From the NCBI RefSeq assembly GCF_021555155.1, contig NZ_JAKGBU010000018.1, positions 4,249 through 54,881 on the forward strand: DNA of 50,633 bases, given 5' to 3'. This DNA comes from Rhizobium alarense (GTDB lineage Bacteria > Pseudomonadota > Alphaproteobacteria > Rhizobiales > Rhizobiaceae). Position numbers and translations under genes: made by a program. Below the pieces are notes generated by a model that was given only the letters and a program-made list of their open reading frames with translations, searched no databases and was not told the DNA's origin. Of the stretch, positions 8,261 to 16,635 are shown in pieces; position 1 is the stretch's first letter; every line of letters begins with the position of its first letter.

Positions 8261-9032
8261 AGAAGCCTCTATCTCTGTAATACTTATCGATTTTTTCGTA
8301 TATTGACGAGTAATAATAATCTCTTCGCATTGGATAGTAGGGGTATGTTTCTAGTTCTATTCCATATAGGTCTATCCATGACCTAAAGGAATCGCTAGTC
8401 ATGTATATTTCCGGGAATATTGCGAATATTGGCTTTTTTTCTCGAAAGTTAAAAGACTCGCTAAACTGAATTTCTAGAGAGAAGCGTCGATCATCAAATC
8501 TTTTCGACCTATCTTGGATAAGGCGGTGGAGCGCCAATACCTCCTCCTCCGTAGCATCAATATCATGCAAGGACTCAAATTTCTCCGGAGATATTGGATT
8601 TAATCTATAATAGTCGCGGCTCGAATTGAAAAACGCGCCAATTGCTCTTTGAACTTCAGATTCAGATGGATTAATCTCAAAATCGTCTAAACTCATAATG
8701 CTTATATAGTTAGGATAACGTTTTGCAGAGAAGGCGCCGGTGTCGAAGGGGAAAACGCGTTTGGCTGTTGATATTTCAAAATCAAATATTATACAGCTAG
8801 GAAGCTCCCAATATTCTCCTTCCATTACGGCTTCTTTTTTATAGGCAGGTCGGCCGACAAAGAAATATAGAAGTTCATCTGATTTGAAAACGTCACATTT
8901 TGCGGTTTTCAAGCATCCATCTCTGATGCTTTTCTTCAGAATATAAGATTCGGAGCTGTGTACAATTGGGAGGCAATTCGCGGGTGTTATGCTGTTTTTC
9001 TCAAGGAAACTGCTAAGTATAGTTCTCTTCAT
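8244..9032 (-). CDS. Unknown protein, first gene of an AT-rich two-gene operon
   Basis: A 262-aa protein of unknown function, first in the operon. Features that look like conserved sites are IVHSSESYILKKSIRDGCLK (residues 23-42), then CDVFKSDELLYFFVGRPAYK and, about 30 residues further on, RVFPFDTGAFSAKRYPNYIS. The N-terminal order of a His-Ser strand, a helix, a short strand and an aromatic YFF-x-GRPAY segment recalls ADP-ribosyltransferase-like folds. This is only a fold guess from pattern, and I cannot point to a proven catalytic triad. The C terminus is rich in Tyr and Arg (YYPMRRDYYYSSIYEKIDKYY). No signal peptide or membrane helix is seen. A weak GGA precedes the ATG at 9032. The AT-rich codon use matches its partner and not the chromosome. 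Confidence 0.75.
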   Translation of the reverse strand: MKRTILSSFLEKNSITPANCLPIVHSSESYILKKSIRDGCLKTAKCDVFKSDELLYFFVGRPAYKKEAVMEGEYWELPSCIIFDFEISTAKRVFPFDTGAFSAKRYPNYISIMSLDDFEINPSESEVQRAIGAFFNSSRDYYRLNPISPEKFESLHDIDATEEEVLALHRLIQDRSKRFDDRRFSLEIQFSESFNFREKKPIFAIFPEIYMTSDSFRSWIDLYGIELETYPYYPMRRDYYYSSIYEKIDKYYRDRGFYEIQS

Positions 9033-9430
9033 CGAATTATTCCAATAATGTGGCAGTGCCGCTTGAATTAATTGCCATTATTAGCTAATTCTTGAGGTTT
9101 GTCGATGTTGAATTTTCGGATTGGGTCTATCTTATAATGATACGCTCGGCGTTGTTATCGTTGCCGCTCTCGCAATTGACATCTAAAAACGTTGCAATAA
9201 AGGCGGGTATATCAACTGGGTAGCTCATCCAGCAACTCGCTTAGAAAGTTCCAAAGCTATTCCCCGGCAGCGGAATGAGTCCCATACAACCTTCGTGCTT
9301 GCTGCTCCAGCCGTCAAAATCGCCACCAGATATGGGGTGAACTGCGCAGAACGCAAGCGCACCGACAACGCCGCATTTAAGCGTTTCTCGCTACATTTTC
9401 ACACCCTTTTTACATGCTGAAAAAGACGAT
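9033..9430. other. Intergenic stretch upstream of the AT-rich operon; possible gene remnant
   Basis: About 400 bases of mixed composition that must hold the promoter of the minus-strand operon: TATAAT-like hexamers occur in the AT-rich part near 9130-9140. On the plus strand a frame is open from 9187 to a TGA at 9418-9420 without a usable ATG, reading through TTFVLAAPAVKIATRYGVN. This may be a decayed gene end or chance. Nothing else is seen. Composition changes from AT-rich to chromosomal near 9260, marking the right edge of the insertion. Confidence 0.4.
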
Positions 9431-12400
9431 CTACCGCCCCGGCCGCCCCGTCTTCCCTTTCGTTCGTCCCTTGCGCTTCGCCTCCGCCGGGTCCTCGTAG
9501 CTGCCGGTGCCGATCTTGCCGCGGGTGAGGGTCGGTTTGTCCGGCACGCTCCCGGCGACCGGTTTCTCCGTGCGGCCGACGGTCATTTCGTCCAGCGTGT
9601 TCTTGCGGAAGAGGGTGGCCCCCTCATCTGCCCTTCGGGCATCTTCTCCCCGTGGGGGAGAAGAGGGCGCGGCGACGTCGCGGCCCATGGCGTCGAGGGT
9701 GGGTTTGGCAAAATATGTGCTCGCGGCCGCATCGCCCTTCGGGCTGGCCTCCGCGCCCTTTCCATTCTGCGCGCCTGTGGCGTCGCGGCGCGCGCCACCC
9801 GGCGCGACGGCCGCCTGGCCTTGCGGCTTCGCCGAGCCTTTGCCCTTTCCTCCGCCTTCGGCACTCAGCGCCTCTTGTCTTGCCATCGGGTCGTCCATGA
9901 CGGCGAGTTCGGCGGCCTTGAGGCGTTTGATTTCGTCGCGCAGGCGCGCGGCCTTTTCGAAGTCGAGGTCGGCGGCGGCGTCGCGCATGGCTTTTTCCAG
10001 CGCGTTGAGATGGGTCTGCAGGTTGTTGCCGACGAGGTTGCCGCCATCCGCAAAGCCCTTGCCGGCGACGCCGGAAATGTCGGCGCGCACGTGGTCGCGC
10101 TCGTAGACCGAGTCGAGAATGTCGGAGATGCGGGCCTTGACAGATTCCGGCGTGATGCCGTGCGCCTCGTTATAGGCGACCTGCTTCTCGCGGCGGCGGC
10201 TTGTCTCGTCCATGGCGCGCTGCATGGAGCCGGTAACCCGGTCGGCATAGAGGATGACCTTGCCGTCGACATTGCGCGCGGCGCGGCCGATGGTCTGGAC
10301 CAGCGAGGTCTCGGAGCGCAGAAAACCCTCCTTGTCGGCGTCGAGGATGGCGACGAAGCCGCATTCCGGGATGTCGAGGCCCTCGCGCAGCAGATTGATG
10401 CCGACGAGCACGTCGAAGGCGCCGAGGCGCAGATCGCGGATGATCTCGATGCGCTCCAGCGTGTCGATGTCCGAGTGCATGTAGCGCACGCGAACGCCCT
10501 GCTCGTGCAGATATTCGGTGAGGTCCTCGGCCATGCGCTTGGTGAGCACGGTGACGAGCGTGCGGTAGCCGGCCTGGGCGGTCTCGCGGATCTCGCCGAG
10601 CACGTCGTCGACCTGAGTTTTCGCCGGGCGCACCTCGACGGGCGGGTCGATCAGGCCGGTGGGGCGGATGACCTGCTCGGCGAAGACGCCGCCAGACTGC
10701 TCCATCTCCCAGCCGCCGGGCGTGGCGGAGACGGCGATCGTGTCCGGCCGCATGGCGTCCCATTCCTCGAAGCGCAGCGGGCGGTTGTCCATGCAGGAGG
10801 GCAGGCGGAAGCCGTATTCGGCGAGCGTCGCCTTGCGGCGGAAGTCGCCGCGATACATGCCGCCGATCTGCGGGATGGTGACGTGGCTCTCGTCGATGAA
10901 GATCAGCGCGTCGTCGGGGATATATTCGAAGAGGGTCGGCGGCGGCTCGCCGGGGCGGCGGCCGGTGAGATAGCGCGAATAGTTCTCGATGCCCTGGCAG
11001 GAGCCGGTCGCCTCCAGCATCTCGATGTCATAGCGCGTGCGCTGCTCCAGCCGCTGCGCCTCCAGCAGGCGGCCGGCCTTTTCCAGCTCGGCGAGGCGGT
11101 GTTTGAGCTCCTCCTTGATCGCCTTGATGGCGCCGTTGAGGGTGGGGCGGGGCGTGACATAGTGCGAATTGGCGTAGATCTTCACCGACTTCAGGTCGCC
11201 GGTCTTCTGGCCGGTCAGCGGGTCGAACTCGGTGATCGCATCGATCTCGTCGCCGAACATCGAGATGCGCCAGGCGGCATCCTCCAGGTGGGCGGGGAAG
11301 ATTTCGATCGTGTCGCCGCGGACCCGGAAACTGCCGCGCTGAAAGTCCATGTCGCGGCGCTTGTATTGCTGGGCGACGAGGTCGGCCAAGAGCTGGCGCT
11401 GGTCGAGCCGGTCGCCGACCTGCATCTGGAAGGTCATGGCGGTGTAGGTCTCGACCGAGCCGATACCGTAGATGCAGGAGACCGAGGCGACGATGATGCA
11501 GTCGTCGCGCTCGAGCAGCGAGCGGGTGGCGGAGTGGCGCATGCGGTCGATCTGCTCGTTGATCGACGATTCCTTCTCGATATAGGTGTCCGAGCGGGGC
11601 ACATAGGCCTCCGGCTGGTAATAGTCGTAGTAGGAGACGAAATATTCGACGGCGTTTTCCGGGAAGAAGTTCTTGAACTCGGAATAGAGCTGGGCGGCCA
11701 GCGTCTTGTTCGGCGCGAGGATGACGGCGGGGCGCTGCGTCGCCTCGATCACCTTGGCCATGGTGAAGGTCTTGCCCGAGCCGGTGACGCCGAGCAGCAC
11801 CTGGCTGCGCTCGCCCGACGACAGGCCCTCGACGAGGTCGCGGATGGCGGTCGGCTGGTCGCCGGCCGGCTGGTAGTCGCTGATCATGCGGATGGCGATG
11901 CCGCCCTCCGACTTTTCCGGCCGGGGCGGGCGGTGCGGCGTCCACAGCTTGCCGTCCTTGAAGAGGGGATTGCCGCTCTCGATCAGCTTCGACAGCGCGT
12001 CGACCGTGGCGGTGACGGCGGTGCCGGCATTCAGCGACGCGGCTTCCTCCAGCGTCGTGTCCATGCCGGCGACCGGATTGAGGCCGGCGGCCGCACGGGT
12101 CTTCGGGTCGGTCGAGCCGCCCATCGAGGTGCCGCGGGAACTCTTGGATGCGCTCACGCTGCCGGCGCCTTGCGCCTTCGCTCCGCGGGGGCCTCGCATT
12201 GGCTCGGACGCCCGTTCGGGCTTGCGGCCTTCGGCCGACTCCAGAGCCATCCGTTCAGCATGCTGGCGGGCGGCGTTCTCCACCGTCTTGCGGTGTTTTC
12301 CCGCCTTGGACGCGACCTCGCGGCGGCTTTCGATGCCGGCCGCCTCGGCTTCGGCTTCAAGCTGCTTCACCCAGTCGGCGACGCTGCCGGACAGCGGCGC

Positions 12401-12472
12401 GCCCGCGAGGGGCGATTGCGGGGCCTCCTCGAAACCGGTCGGGGAGGGGGATTTTTTCGGGGATCTGGCCAT
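9431..12472 (-). CDS. uvrB: UvrABC excinuclease subunit B
   Basis: UvrB helicase-like subunit (1013 aa) of nucleotide-excision repair, which receives damaged DNA from UvrA and recruits UvrC. The core from about residue 190 is standard: [14 protein letters not shown], Walker [13 protein letters not shown] (about 226), the DNA-clamping beta-hairpin [20 protein letters not shown] (about 275), [11 protein letters not shown] (about 525), [24 protein letters not shown] and [13 protein letters not shown] domain ([18 protein letters not shown]) near residue 830 binds UvrC/UvrA. An N-terminal extension of about 190 residues and a C-terminal Gly/Ala/Lys-rich tail of about 160 make it much longer than the 673-aa E. 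coli protein; rhizobial UvrB is usually extended. Start chosen at [13 protein letters not shown]. Residues about 936-951 are encoded by a palindromic repeat module. Confidence 0.95.
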   Translation of the reverse strand: MARSPKKSPSPTGFEEAPQSPLAGAPLSGSVADWVKQLEAEAEAAGIESRREVASKAGKHRKTVENAARQHAERMALESAEGRKPERASEPMRGPRGAKAQGAGSVSASKSSRGTSMGGSTDPKTRAAAGLNPVAGMDTTLEEAASLNAGTAVTATVDALSKLIESGNPLFKDGKLWTPHRPPRPEKSEGGIAIRMISDYQPAGDQPTAIRDLVEGLSSGERSQVLLGVTGSGKTFTMAKVIEATQRPAVILAPNKTLAAQLYSEFKNFFPENAVEYFVSYYDYYQPEAYVPRSDTYIEKESSINEQIDRMRHSATRSLLERDDCIIVASVSCIYGIGSVETYTAMTFQMQVGDRLDQRQLLADLVAQQYKRRDMDFQRGSFRVRGDTIEIFPAHLEDAAWRISMFGDEIDAITEFDPLTGQKTGDLKSVKIYANSHYVTPRPTLNGAIKAIKEELKHRLAELEKAGRLLEAQRLEQRTRYDIEMLEATGSCQGIENYSRYLTGRRPGEPPPTLFEYIPDDALIFIDESHVTIPQIGGMYRGDFRRKATLAEYGFRLPSCMDNRPLRFEEWDAMRPDTIAVSATPGGWEMEQSGGVFAEQVIRPTGLIDPPVEVRPAKTQVDDVLGEIRETAQAGYRTLVTVLTKRMAEDLTEYLHEQGVRVRYMHSDIDTLERIEIIRDLRLGAFDVLVGINLLREGLDIPECGFVAILDADKEGFLRSETSLVQTIGRAARNVDGKVILYADRVTGSMQRAMDETSRRREKQVAYNEAHGITPESVKARISDILDSVYERDHVRADISGVAGKGFADGGNLVGNNLQTHLNALEKAMRDAAADLDFEKAARLRDEIKRLKAAELAVMDDPMARQEALSAEGGGKGKGSAKPQGQAAVAPGGARRDATGAQNGKGAEASPKGDAAASTYFAKPTLDAMGRDVAAPSSPPRGEDARRADEGATLFRKNTLDEMTVGRTEKPVAGSVPDKPTLTRGKIGTGSYEDPAEAKRKGRTKGKTGRPGR
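9619..9665 (-). repeat. Palindromic repeat module inside the uvrB coding sequence
   Basis: CCCCCTCATCTGC, a short CCC-TTC-GGG stem, then CTTCTCCCC-GTG-GGGGAGAAG. The terminal tail and hairpin match the type 1 intergenic repeats at 6202-6278, 6852-6929 and 7147-7226, while the long central TTAGC palindrome is missing. It is read in frame as about 16 residues ([16 protein letters not shown]) in the low-complexity C-terminal tail of UvrB. Confidence 0.75.
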
Positions 12473-12676
12473 GGGCGGAATATGGCGAGAGTCACCGCGA
12501 AAGGAAAGGGGCGGCGGGTACAAAAGGGAAACACCGGGCCGGCTGCTGACACCATGCTGTCAGCAGCAGCGGCGGCGGGCGGAGCGGTCGCGGCCCGGCG
12601 GCGGTTCGGGTGCGGCGAATTTGTGCCGGCCGTCGTCCGTCATGCCTAGCGGATCACTGCGGGCGGAGGGCGCGGC

Positions 12677-13624
12677 ATGGCGGAGCGGATCGACGAGGCG
12701 GCGCTGATGCCGGACGGGGCGGCGCTGGAGAAGATACGGACGGCGCTGGAGGCCTACAACCGCGAGCGGCCGGCCGTGGCCGCCGACATGTGGCGCCGGC
12801 GCCTCGGCTATATGGCGGGCTTTGCCGTGCTCGTCGCCGCCGTGCTCTATGGCGTCTGGAAGGCGGGCGACCCGGATGTCTTCGGTTTTGCGCTCGGCGG
12901 CACGCTGGTCTGCGGCTTCTTCGTCTGGAGCAAGGCGCACGAGCCCGCCCGGGACTTCCAGCAGGGCCTGCGCCACCGGCTGATGCCGTCGATCTTCGGC
13001 TTCGTCGAGGGCGTGCGCTATTCGAACGGCGAGACGCCGCGCTTCATCGCCGCCATGCCCGGCAAGGAGTTCGTCTCGCGCGACCGCAGCGCCCACGACG
13101 ACACGATCGCCGGCCGGCACGAGGGGCTCGACTTCACGCTGACCGAGACGGAGCTGACCTCGGGCAGCGGCAAGCACAAGACGACGCATTTCAAGGGCAT
13201 CATCTTCCATTTCCGCCGCGACGAGCGCTTCGCCGGCCTGCTGGTGGCGACGAAGCGGCCGAACGCCTTCGCCCTGATGGTGCGCAACTTCTTTTCCGCC
13301 GGCAATCTGCAGAGCGTGACGAGCGGCCATCCGGATGTCGACGAGAGCCACGAGTTCCGCACCGACAATCCGACGGCGGCGACGCCGATCGTGCAGGGCA
13401 CGCTCGCGCGCGGGCTCGACTTCCTGTCGGGCCTGTGGCGCGACGACACGATCCGCATCGCGCTGCACAACCACGAATGTTACCTGCTGGTGCCGACGAA
13501 GACCAACTATTTCGAACTGCCCTCCGTCGAGACCGACGTCGACTTCGACCGCCACGTCCGGCCGATGATCCGCGACCTGATGACGCTGCTCGCCACCGCG
13601 CAGCTGGTGCGCAAGATCGGCTGA
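12677..13624 (+). CDS. DUF3137 membrane protein
   Basis: A 315-aa protein matching the DUF3137 family, whose function is unknown. After a soluble N-terminal helix come two adjacent membrane segments (about residues 44-64, LGYMAGFAVLVAAVLYGVW, and 70-88, VFGFALGGTLVCGFFVWS). The rest is a large cytosolic domain beginning DFQQGLRHRLMPSIFGFVEG, with the family-type strand FKGIIFHFRRDERFAGLLV and a late segment DDTIRIALHNHECYLLVPT. The start is the ATG at 12677 (MAERIDEAALMP). It is divergent from uvrB with 204 bases between starts, room for both promoters. Probably inner membrane. Confidence 0.85.
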   Translation: MAERIDEAALMPDGAALEKIRTALEAYNRERPAVAADMWRRRLGYMAGFAVLVAAVLYGVWKAGDPDVFGFALGGTLVCGFFVWSKAHEPARDFQQGLRHRLMPSIFGFVEGVRYSNGETPRFIAAMPGKEFVSRDRSAHDDTIAGRHEGLDFTLTETELTSGSGKHKTTHFKGIIFHFRRDERFAGLLVATKRPNAFALMVRNFFSAGNLQSVTSGHPDVDESHEFRTDNPTAATPIVQGTLARGLDFLSGLWRDDTIRIALHNHECYLLVPTKTNYFELPSVETDVDFDRHVRPMIRDLMTLLATAQLVRKIG

Positions 13625-14203
13625 GGGGGGCGTCAGGGACGCTGCTGCGGAGAATAACCGGTTGAATATTTCAGGAGGTGGGAAGTCCGACATTTCCGAA
13701 CCGGGACATACCGACAAAATGTTCGCAGTTGTCGGGTATGGCGCGTCGGAAGGCATTCGACACGGAGATGGCCGGACCAGTTCACGGCTACGGGCACATC
13801 TCGATCGTGAAGACCGTGAACGATCATTCGACTTTTCGCATCGGCGCGACAGGAACCTGTTGCGTGACGTGTTTGCCGCATTCGTGGACGGATGCGATGT
13901 GAACGCCGCTTTGGAAGCAGCACGAACTTGCACGCGGAGGACGCGTGAGGTTTCCCACGCCGCGTCAAACGTCTCGCGGCGGTGAATTTGGCGAACAGCC
14001 CGAGAAACCTTGTCCCCCCGAAACGACGACGAACGCATGCACTGGGTCCGGTTGCACTGGCGCAGAAGATATGTCACCGAACAATACCGCTCGATATTTT
14101 GCCGGACTTTTAGTCCGCGATAAACCCTTGAACCTCCCCAGCAAGGGACGTATCGGTAACTTTGTGCAATGGCAACGAAGCGTAGCCGTTGCCGCTTGAG
14201 GTG
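13625..14203. other. Intergenic region of 579 bases, no supported gene
   Basis: Composition falls from chromosomal GC toward a more even mix here, marking the left edge of the lower-GC GSCFA pair. Open frames on both strands (for example 13662-13985 plus and 13633-13968 minus) lack family signal, ribosome sites or consistent codon use. A small hairpin GGCAACG...CGTTGCC lies at about 14171-14195, immediately before the next gene's ribosome site. Otherwise nothing is seen; a promoter for the downstream pair is expected. Confidence 0.5.
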
Positions 14204-15175
14204 ATGATGATCGCAGATACGATTCAAAATTTCGCTGTCATGCTCGCGAAGGGTAGGCCTGACGAGGAAGAATTTCTCCTCGCGAGCGGCAATGAGAGCT
14301 TTCAACTTCCTGTCAAAATCCTGTCTTATGCGCCGCAATCCCGGAACATTGTGCTCACCTTCCATGGAGCCGTTGACCAGCAGGTAAGGCCGATTCCCTT
14401 CTATTTCGGTGAGAAGATTGCGGCCCGATTTTCATCCAACGCAACGGTCATAGCGATAGCTGATCCATCAATTCGTCTCGCCAAGACTCTTTTGTACACC
14501 TGGTATGCCGGCGATCATGAGGTACGAACGCAACAACTGATCGGAAGTCTCTGTGACGAACTCCAACGTCACATTGAGCCAAAAAAGTTCGTTTTCCTCG
14601 CGGGATCGAGCGGCGCTCATCCTGCGCTTCTTCACTCCCACGCGATTGAGAACAGTTATTGCATCGTCGTTAATCCGCTGACCAAGATCAGCGCTCAACG
14701 CATTCACATTGATCGTTATCGCCCACAGTGCTGGCCGAAAATATCGGAGCAAGATGTCTTCGGAAAACTGGTGTTTGACGACATCACAGATCTTTACGCC
14801 TCAGGTTATCGCAACAAGGTGATCGTTCTGCAAAACTGTTTTGACACTTATCTGGGTCCACAGGTCTTGCCGCTCGTTACTGCTTTGGCTGCCGGAGATC
14901 AATTTGTTTTCTTGTCGGAGTTTTTTTCAACGCATATCGGCCACACGTATCCCGCTGAGCCCTATGACCGTTGGATTGGTGCCGTGCTGAGCGACAGATC
15001 CGGCAATCTGGTCGAGATATCCAAGCTTGCGACCCGGGGCGGCGGCAGTAAACCTGCGTCCGTTGTAGCGGCAAATGGGGGCGGTGCTTCGAAGCAGTCG
15101 GTCGACAGTGCGGCGATTGCTCTCGCCGATCGTCTCGCTGCCGACGTGCTTTCCAGCCGGTTGGAGGTCATCTGA
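14204..15175 (+). CDS. Alpha/beta-hydrolase-like protein coupled to a GSCFA protein
   Basis: A 323-aa protein without a signal peptide, probably cytosolic. Hydrophobic strands such as NIVLTFHGAVD and KKFVFLAGSSGAHPALLHSH (residues 128-146) suggest an alpha/beta-hydrolase fold. The GSSGA at 134-138 would be the nucleophile elbow with Ser136. An IGHTYPAEPYDRW segment near residue 250 could supply the catalytic His. The substrate is unknown. The last 50 residues are Gly/Ala/Ser-rich. ATGs at 14204 and 14207 both follow TTGAGG. The stop overlaps the next start by one base (TGATG) and a GGAGG precedes the junction, so the two genes are coupled. GC content is lower than in surrounding genes. Confidence 0.7.
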   Translation: MMIADTIQNFAVMLAKGRPDEEEFLLASGNESFQLPVKILSYAPQSRNIVLTFHGAVDQQVRPIPFYFGEKIAARFSSNATVIAIADPSIRLAKTLLYTWYAGDHEVRTQQLIGSLCDELQRHIEPKKFVFLAGSSGAHPALLHSHAIENSYCIVVNPLTKISAQRIHIDRYRPQCWPKISEQDVFGKLVFDDITDLYASGYRNKVIVLQNCFDTYLGPQVLPLVTALAAGDQFVFLSEFFSTHIGHTYPAEPYDRWIGAVLSDRSGNLVEISKLATRGGGSKPASVVAANGGGASKQSVDSAAIALADRLAADVLSSRLEVI

Positions 15176-16212
15176 TGCCGGAATCTAATCCTTATAAACT
15201 GCAGCCCAAAACGGCCTACTGGAAGCCCGCCGTTGGGGGGGTACACTTTTCGGAGATAGTTGAGCTCAGCAAGCCCATACCTCTTTCGGCCACAGACAAA
15301 ATAGCGACGGCTGGGAGCTGCTTTGCGCAGCATATCGGTAGGGCCTTAAGAGATCGAGGAGCGACATATCTCGACCTCGAACCGGCGCCTGCATATCTCT
15401 CGCCGGGGGAAGCAACCGAGCACGGCTTCAATATCTACTCGTGCCGTTATGGCAATATATATACGGTTCGTCAGCTTCTAACGATCGCACGTGAGGCGAC
15501 GGAGGGCTTCGTTCCAAGTGATCGGATCTGGAAAATCAATGATCGCTACTGTGATGCAATGCGGCCCTCTGTCGATCCTGTGGGGCATGCATCCGCGGAA
15601 ACCGTTATCGCTCTGAGAGAGCACCATCTTAAGAAGGTGCGTGAGCTATTTACGACCCTTGATATCTTTGTTTTTACGCTTGGGTTGACTGAAGGGTGGG
15701 TTTCAACCGCCGACGGCACGACCTATCCGCTGTGCCCAGGTACCGCAGCAGGTGAATATGACAGCAAGAAATACGCCTTTAAGAATTTTTCGTATCCGGA
15801 AATTCTATCCGATCTTGAAGAGTTTTGGAGAATTTTGAAATTACTTAATCCAAAGGCTCGGATAATATTGACGGTGTCACCCGTGACATTGGCGGCAACG
15901 GCGAGTGATTTACACGTTCTTGTCGCCAATACATATTCAAAATCGACTTTGAGGGCCGTTGCCGGTGACTTTTGCTCGAGGCACGATGATGCCTTCTACT
16001 TTCCAAGTTTTGAAATAATAACCACTCATGTAAATCGCGGCTCGTTCTTCAATCCCGATCAGAGAACGGTGAATGAATTTGGCGTGAAGCATGTCATGGA
16101 TCACTTTTTTAAGACGGTCTCACTTCCTGATGTACAAGGAAAGAAGGAGGAAGAGGAAGACGAGGCTGTGGTTTGTGACGAAGGTAAACTCGAAAAATAC
16201 GCGATGGTATAA
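15175..16212 (+). CDS. GSCFA-domain (SGNH-like) protein
   Basis: A 345-aa member of the GSCFA family, named for the motif seen here at residues 47-51 in TAGSCFAQHIGRALRDRG. The family belongs to the SGNH/GDSL hydrolase-like superfamily; the Ser of GSC would be the nucleophile. Other family-like segments are TLGLTEGWVS (about 165), NPKARIILTVSPVTLAAT (about 225-242) and YFPSFEIITTHVNRGSFFNPDQRTVNEFGVKHV near the C terminus, the last with the expected His. Such proteins often sit with polysaccharide-modifying genes; acyl-ester transfer or removal on a glycan is inference. No signal peptide is seen. The tail is acidic (KKEEEEDEA). It starts within the stop of the preceding gene. Confidence 0.85.
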   Translation: MPESNPYKLQPKTAYWKPAVGGVHFSEIVELSKPIPLSATDKIATAGSCFAQHIGRALRDRGATYLDLEPAPAYLSPGEATEHGFNIYSCRYGNIYTVRQLLTIAREATEGFVPSDRIWKINDRYCDAMRPSVDPVGHASAETVIALREHHLKKVRELFTTLDIFVFTLGLTEGWVSTADGTTYPLCPGTAAGEYDSKKYAFKNFSYPEILSDLEEFWRILKLLNPKARIILTVSPVTLAATASDLHVLVANTYSKSTLRAVAGDFCSRHDDAFYFPSFEIITTHVNRGSFFNPDQRTVNEFGVKHVMDHFFKTVSLPDVQGKKEEEEDEAVVCDEGKLEKYAMV

Positions 16213-16359
16213 GAAGCAACGCAGAGATTTATTCCGCTTTCTCGCTCTCGTGACCGCGAAGCGGATACCCGGGATCGGGCGAGGGGTGTCAGCGAATGAC
16301 GGTGCTCTGGCGGTTCCGATCGCCGGATAGAGGCCGCTGCCCGCGGGGCATCGGCGGCG

Positions 16360-16581
16360 TCATGGCGCGACGAAGCCGATCAGTCCGTTGCAGAAGCACT
16401 GGCTGCCCATCGGGGCGGGCGGAATCATGCAGATGGGGCCGTTCGGCACGATGCAGCGCGTTCCGAGCGCCTGGGCCTGCAGATGCGACCGCCACCCGGC
16501 GCCGGGGCCGGGCCGGTCGGATATCAAGAGGGGCAGGCAGACCGCCAGAACGGCGCCGAGCGGCATGAGCGACAGATGCAT
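16360..16581 (-). CDS. Small exported cysteine-containing protein
   Basis: A 73-aa protein of unknown function. The N terminus MHLSLMPLGAVLAVCLPLLI looks like a signal peptide or anchor. The mature part has four cysteines in RCIVPNGPICMI and SQCFCNGLIG, enough for two disulfides. GGAGGG sits 5 bases upstream of the ATG at 16581, which supports a real gene despite its size. It lies 54 bases downstream of the 832-aa gene on the same strand and may be the last gene of that operon. Confidence 0.6.
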   Translation of the reverse strand: MHLSLMPLGAVLAVCLPLLISDRPGPGAGWRSHLQAQALGTRCIVPNGPICMIPPAPMGSQCFCNGLIGFVAP

Positions 16582-16635
16582 CCTATATCCCTCCGTTGAC
16601 CTACCTGTTGCGGACGGCGGGTCGCCCCGCTTCCG

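Noticed and set aside
9821-12649. A 942-codon open frame on the plus strand opposite uvrB
   Set aside because: It is the mirror of a strongly coding GC-rich gene: uvrB has complete motifs on the other strand. The antisense translation is low-complexity (Gly/Ala/Asp/Arg) and has no family pattern.
13633-13985. Overlapping 107- and 111-codon frames on opposite strands
   Set aside because: Neither has a ribosome site, a domain or composition unlike random GC-rich sequence; the region is treated as intergenic.
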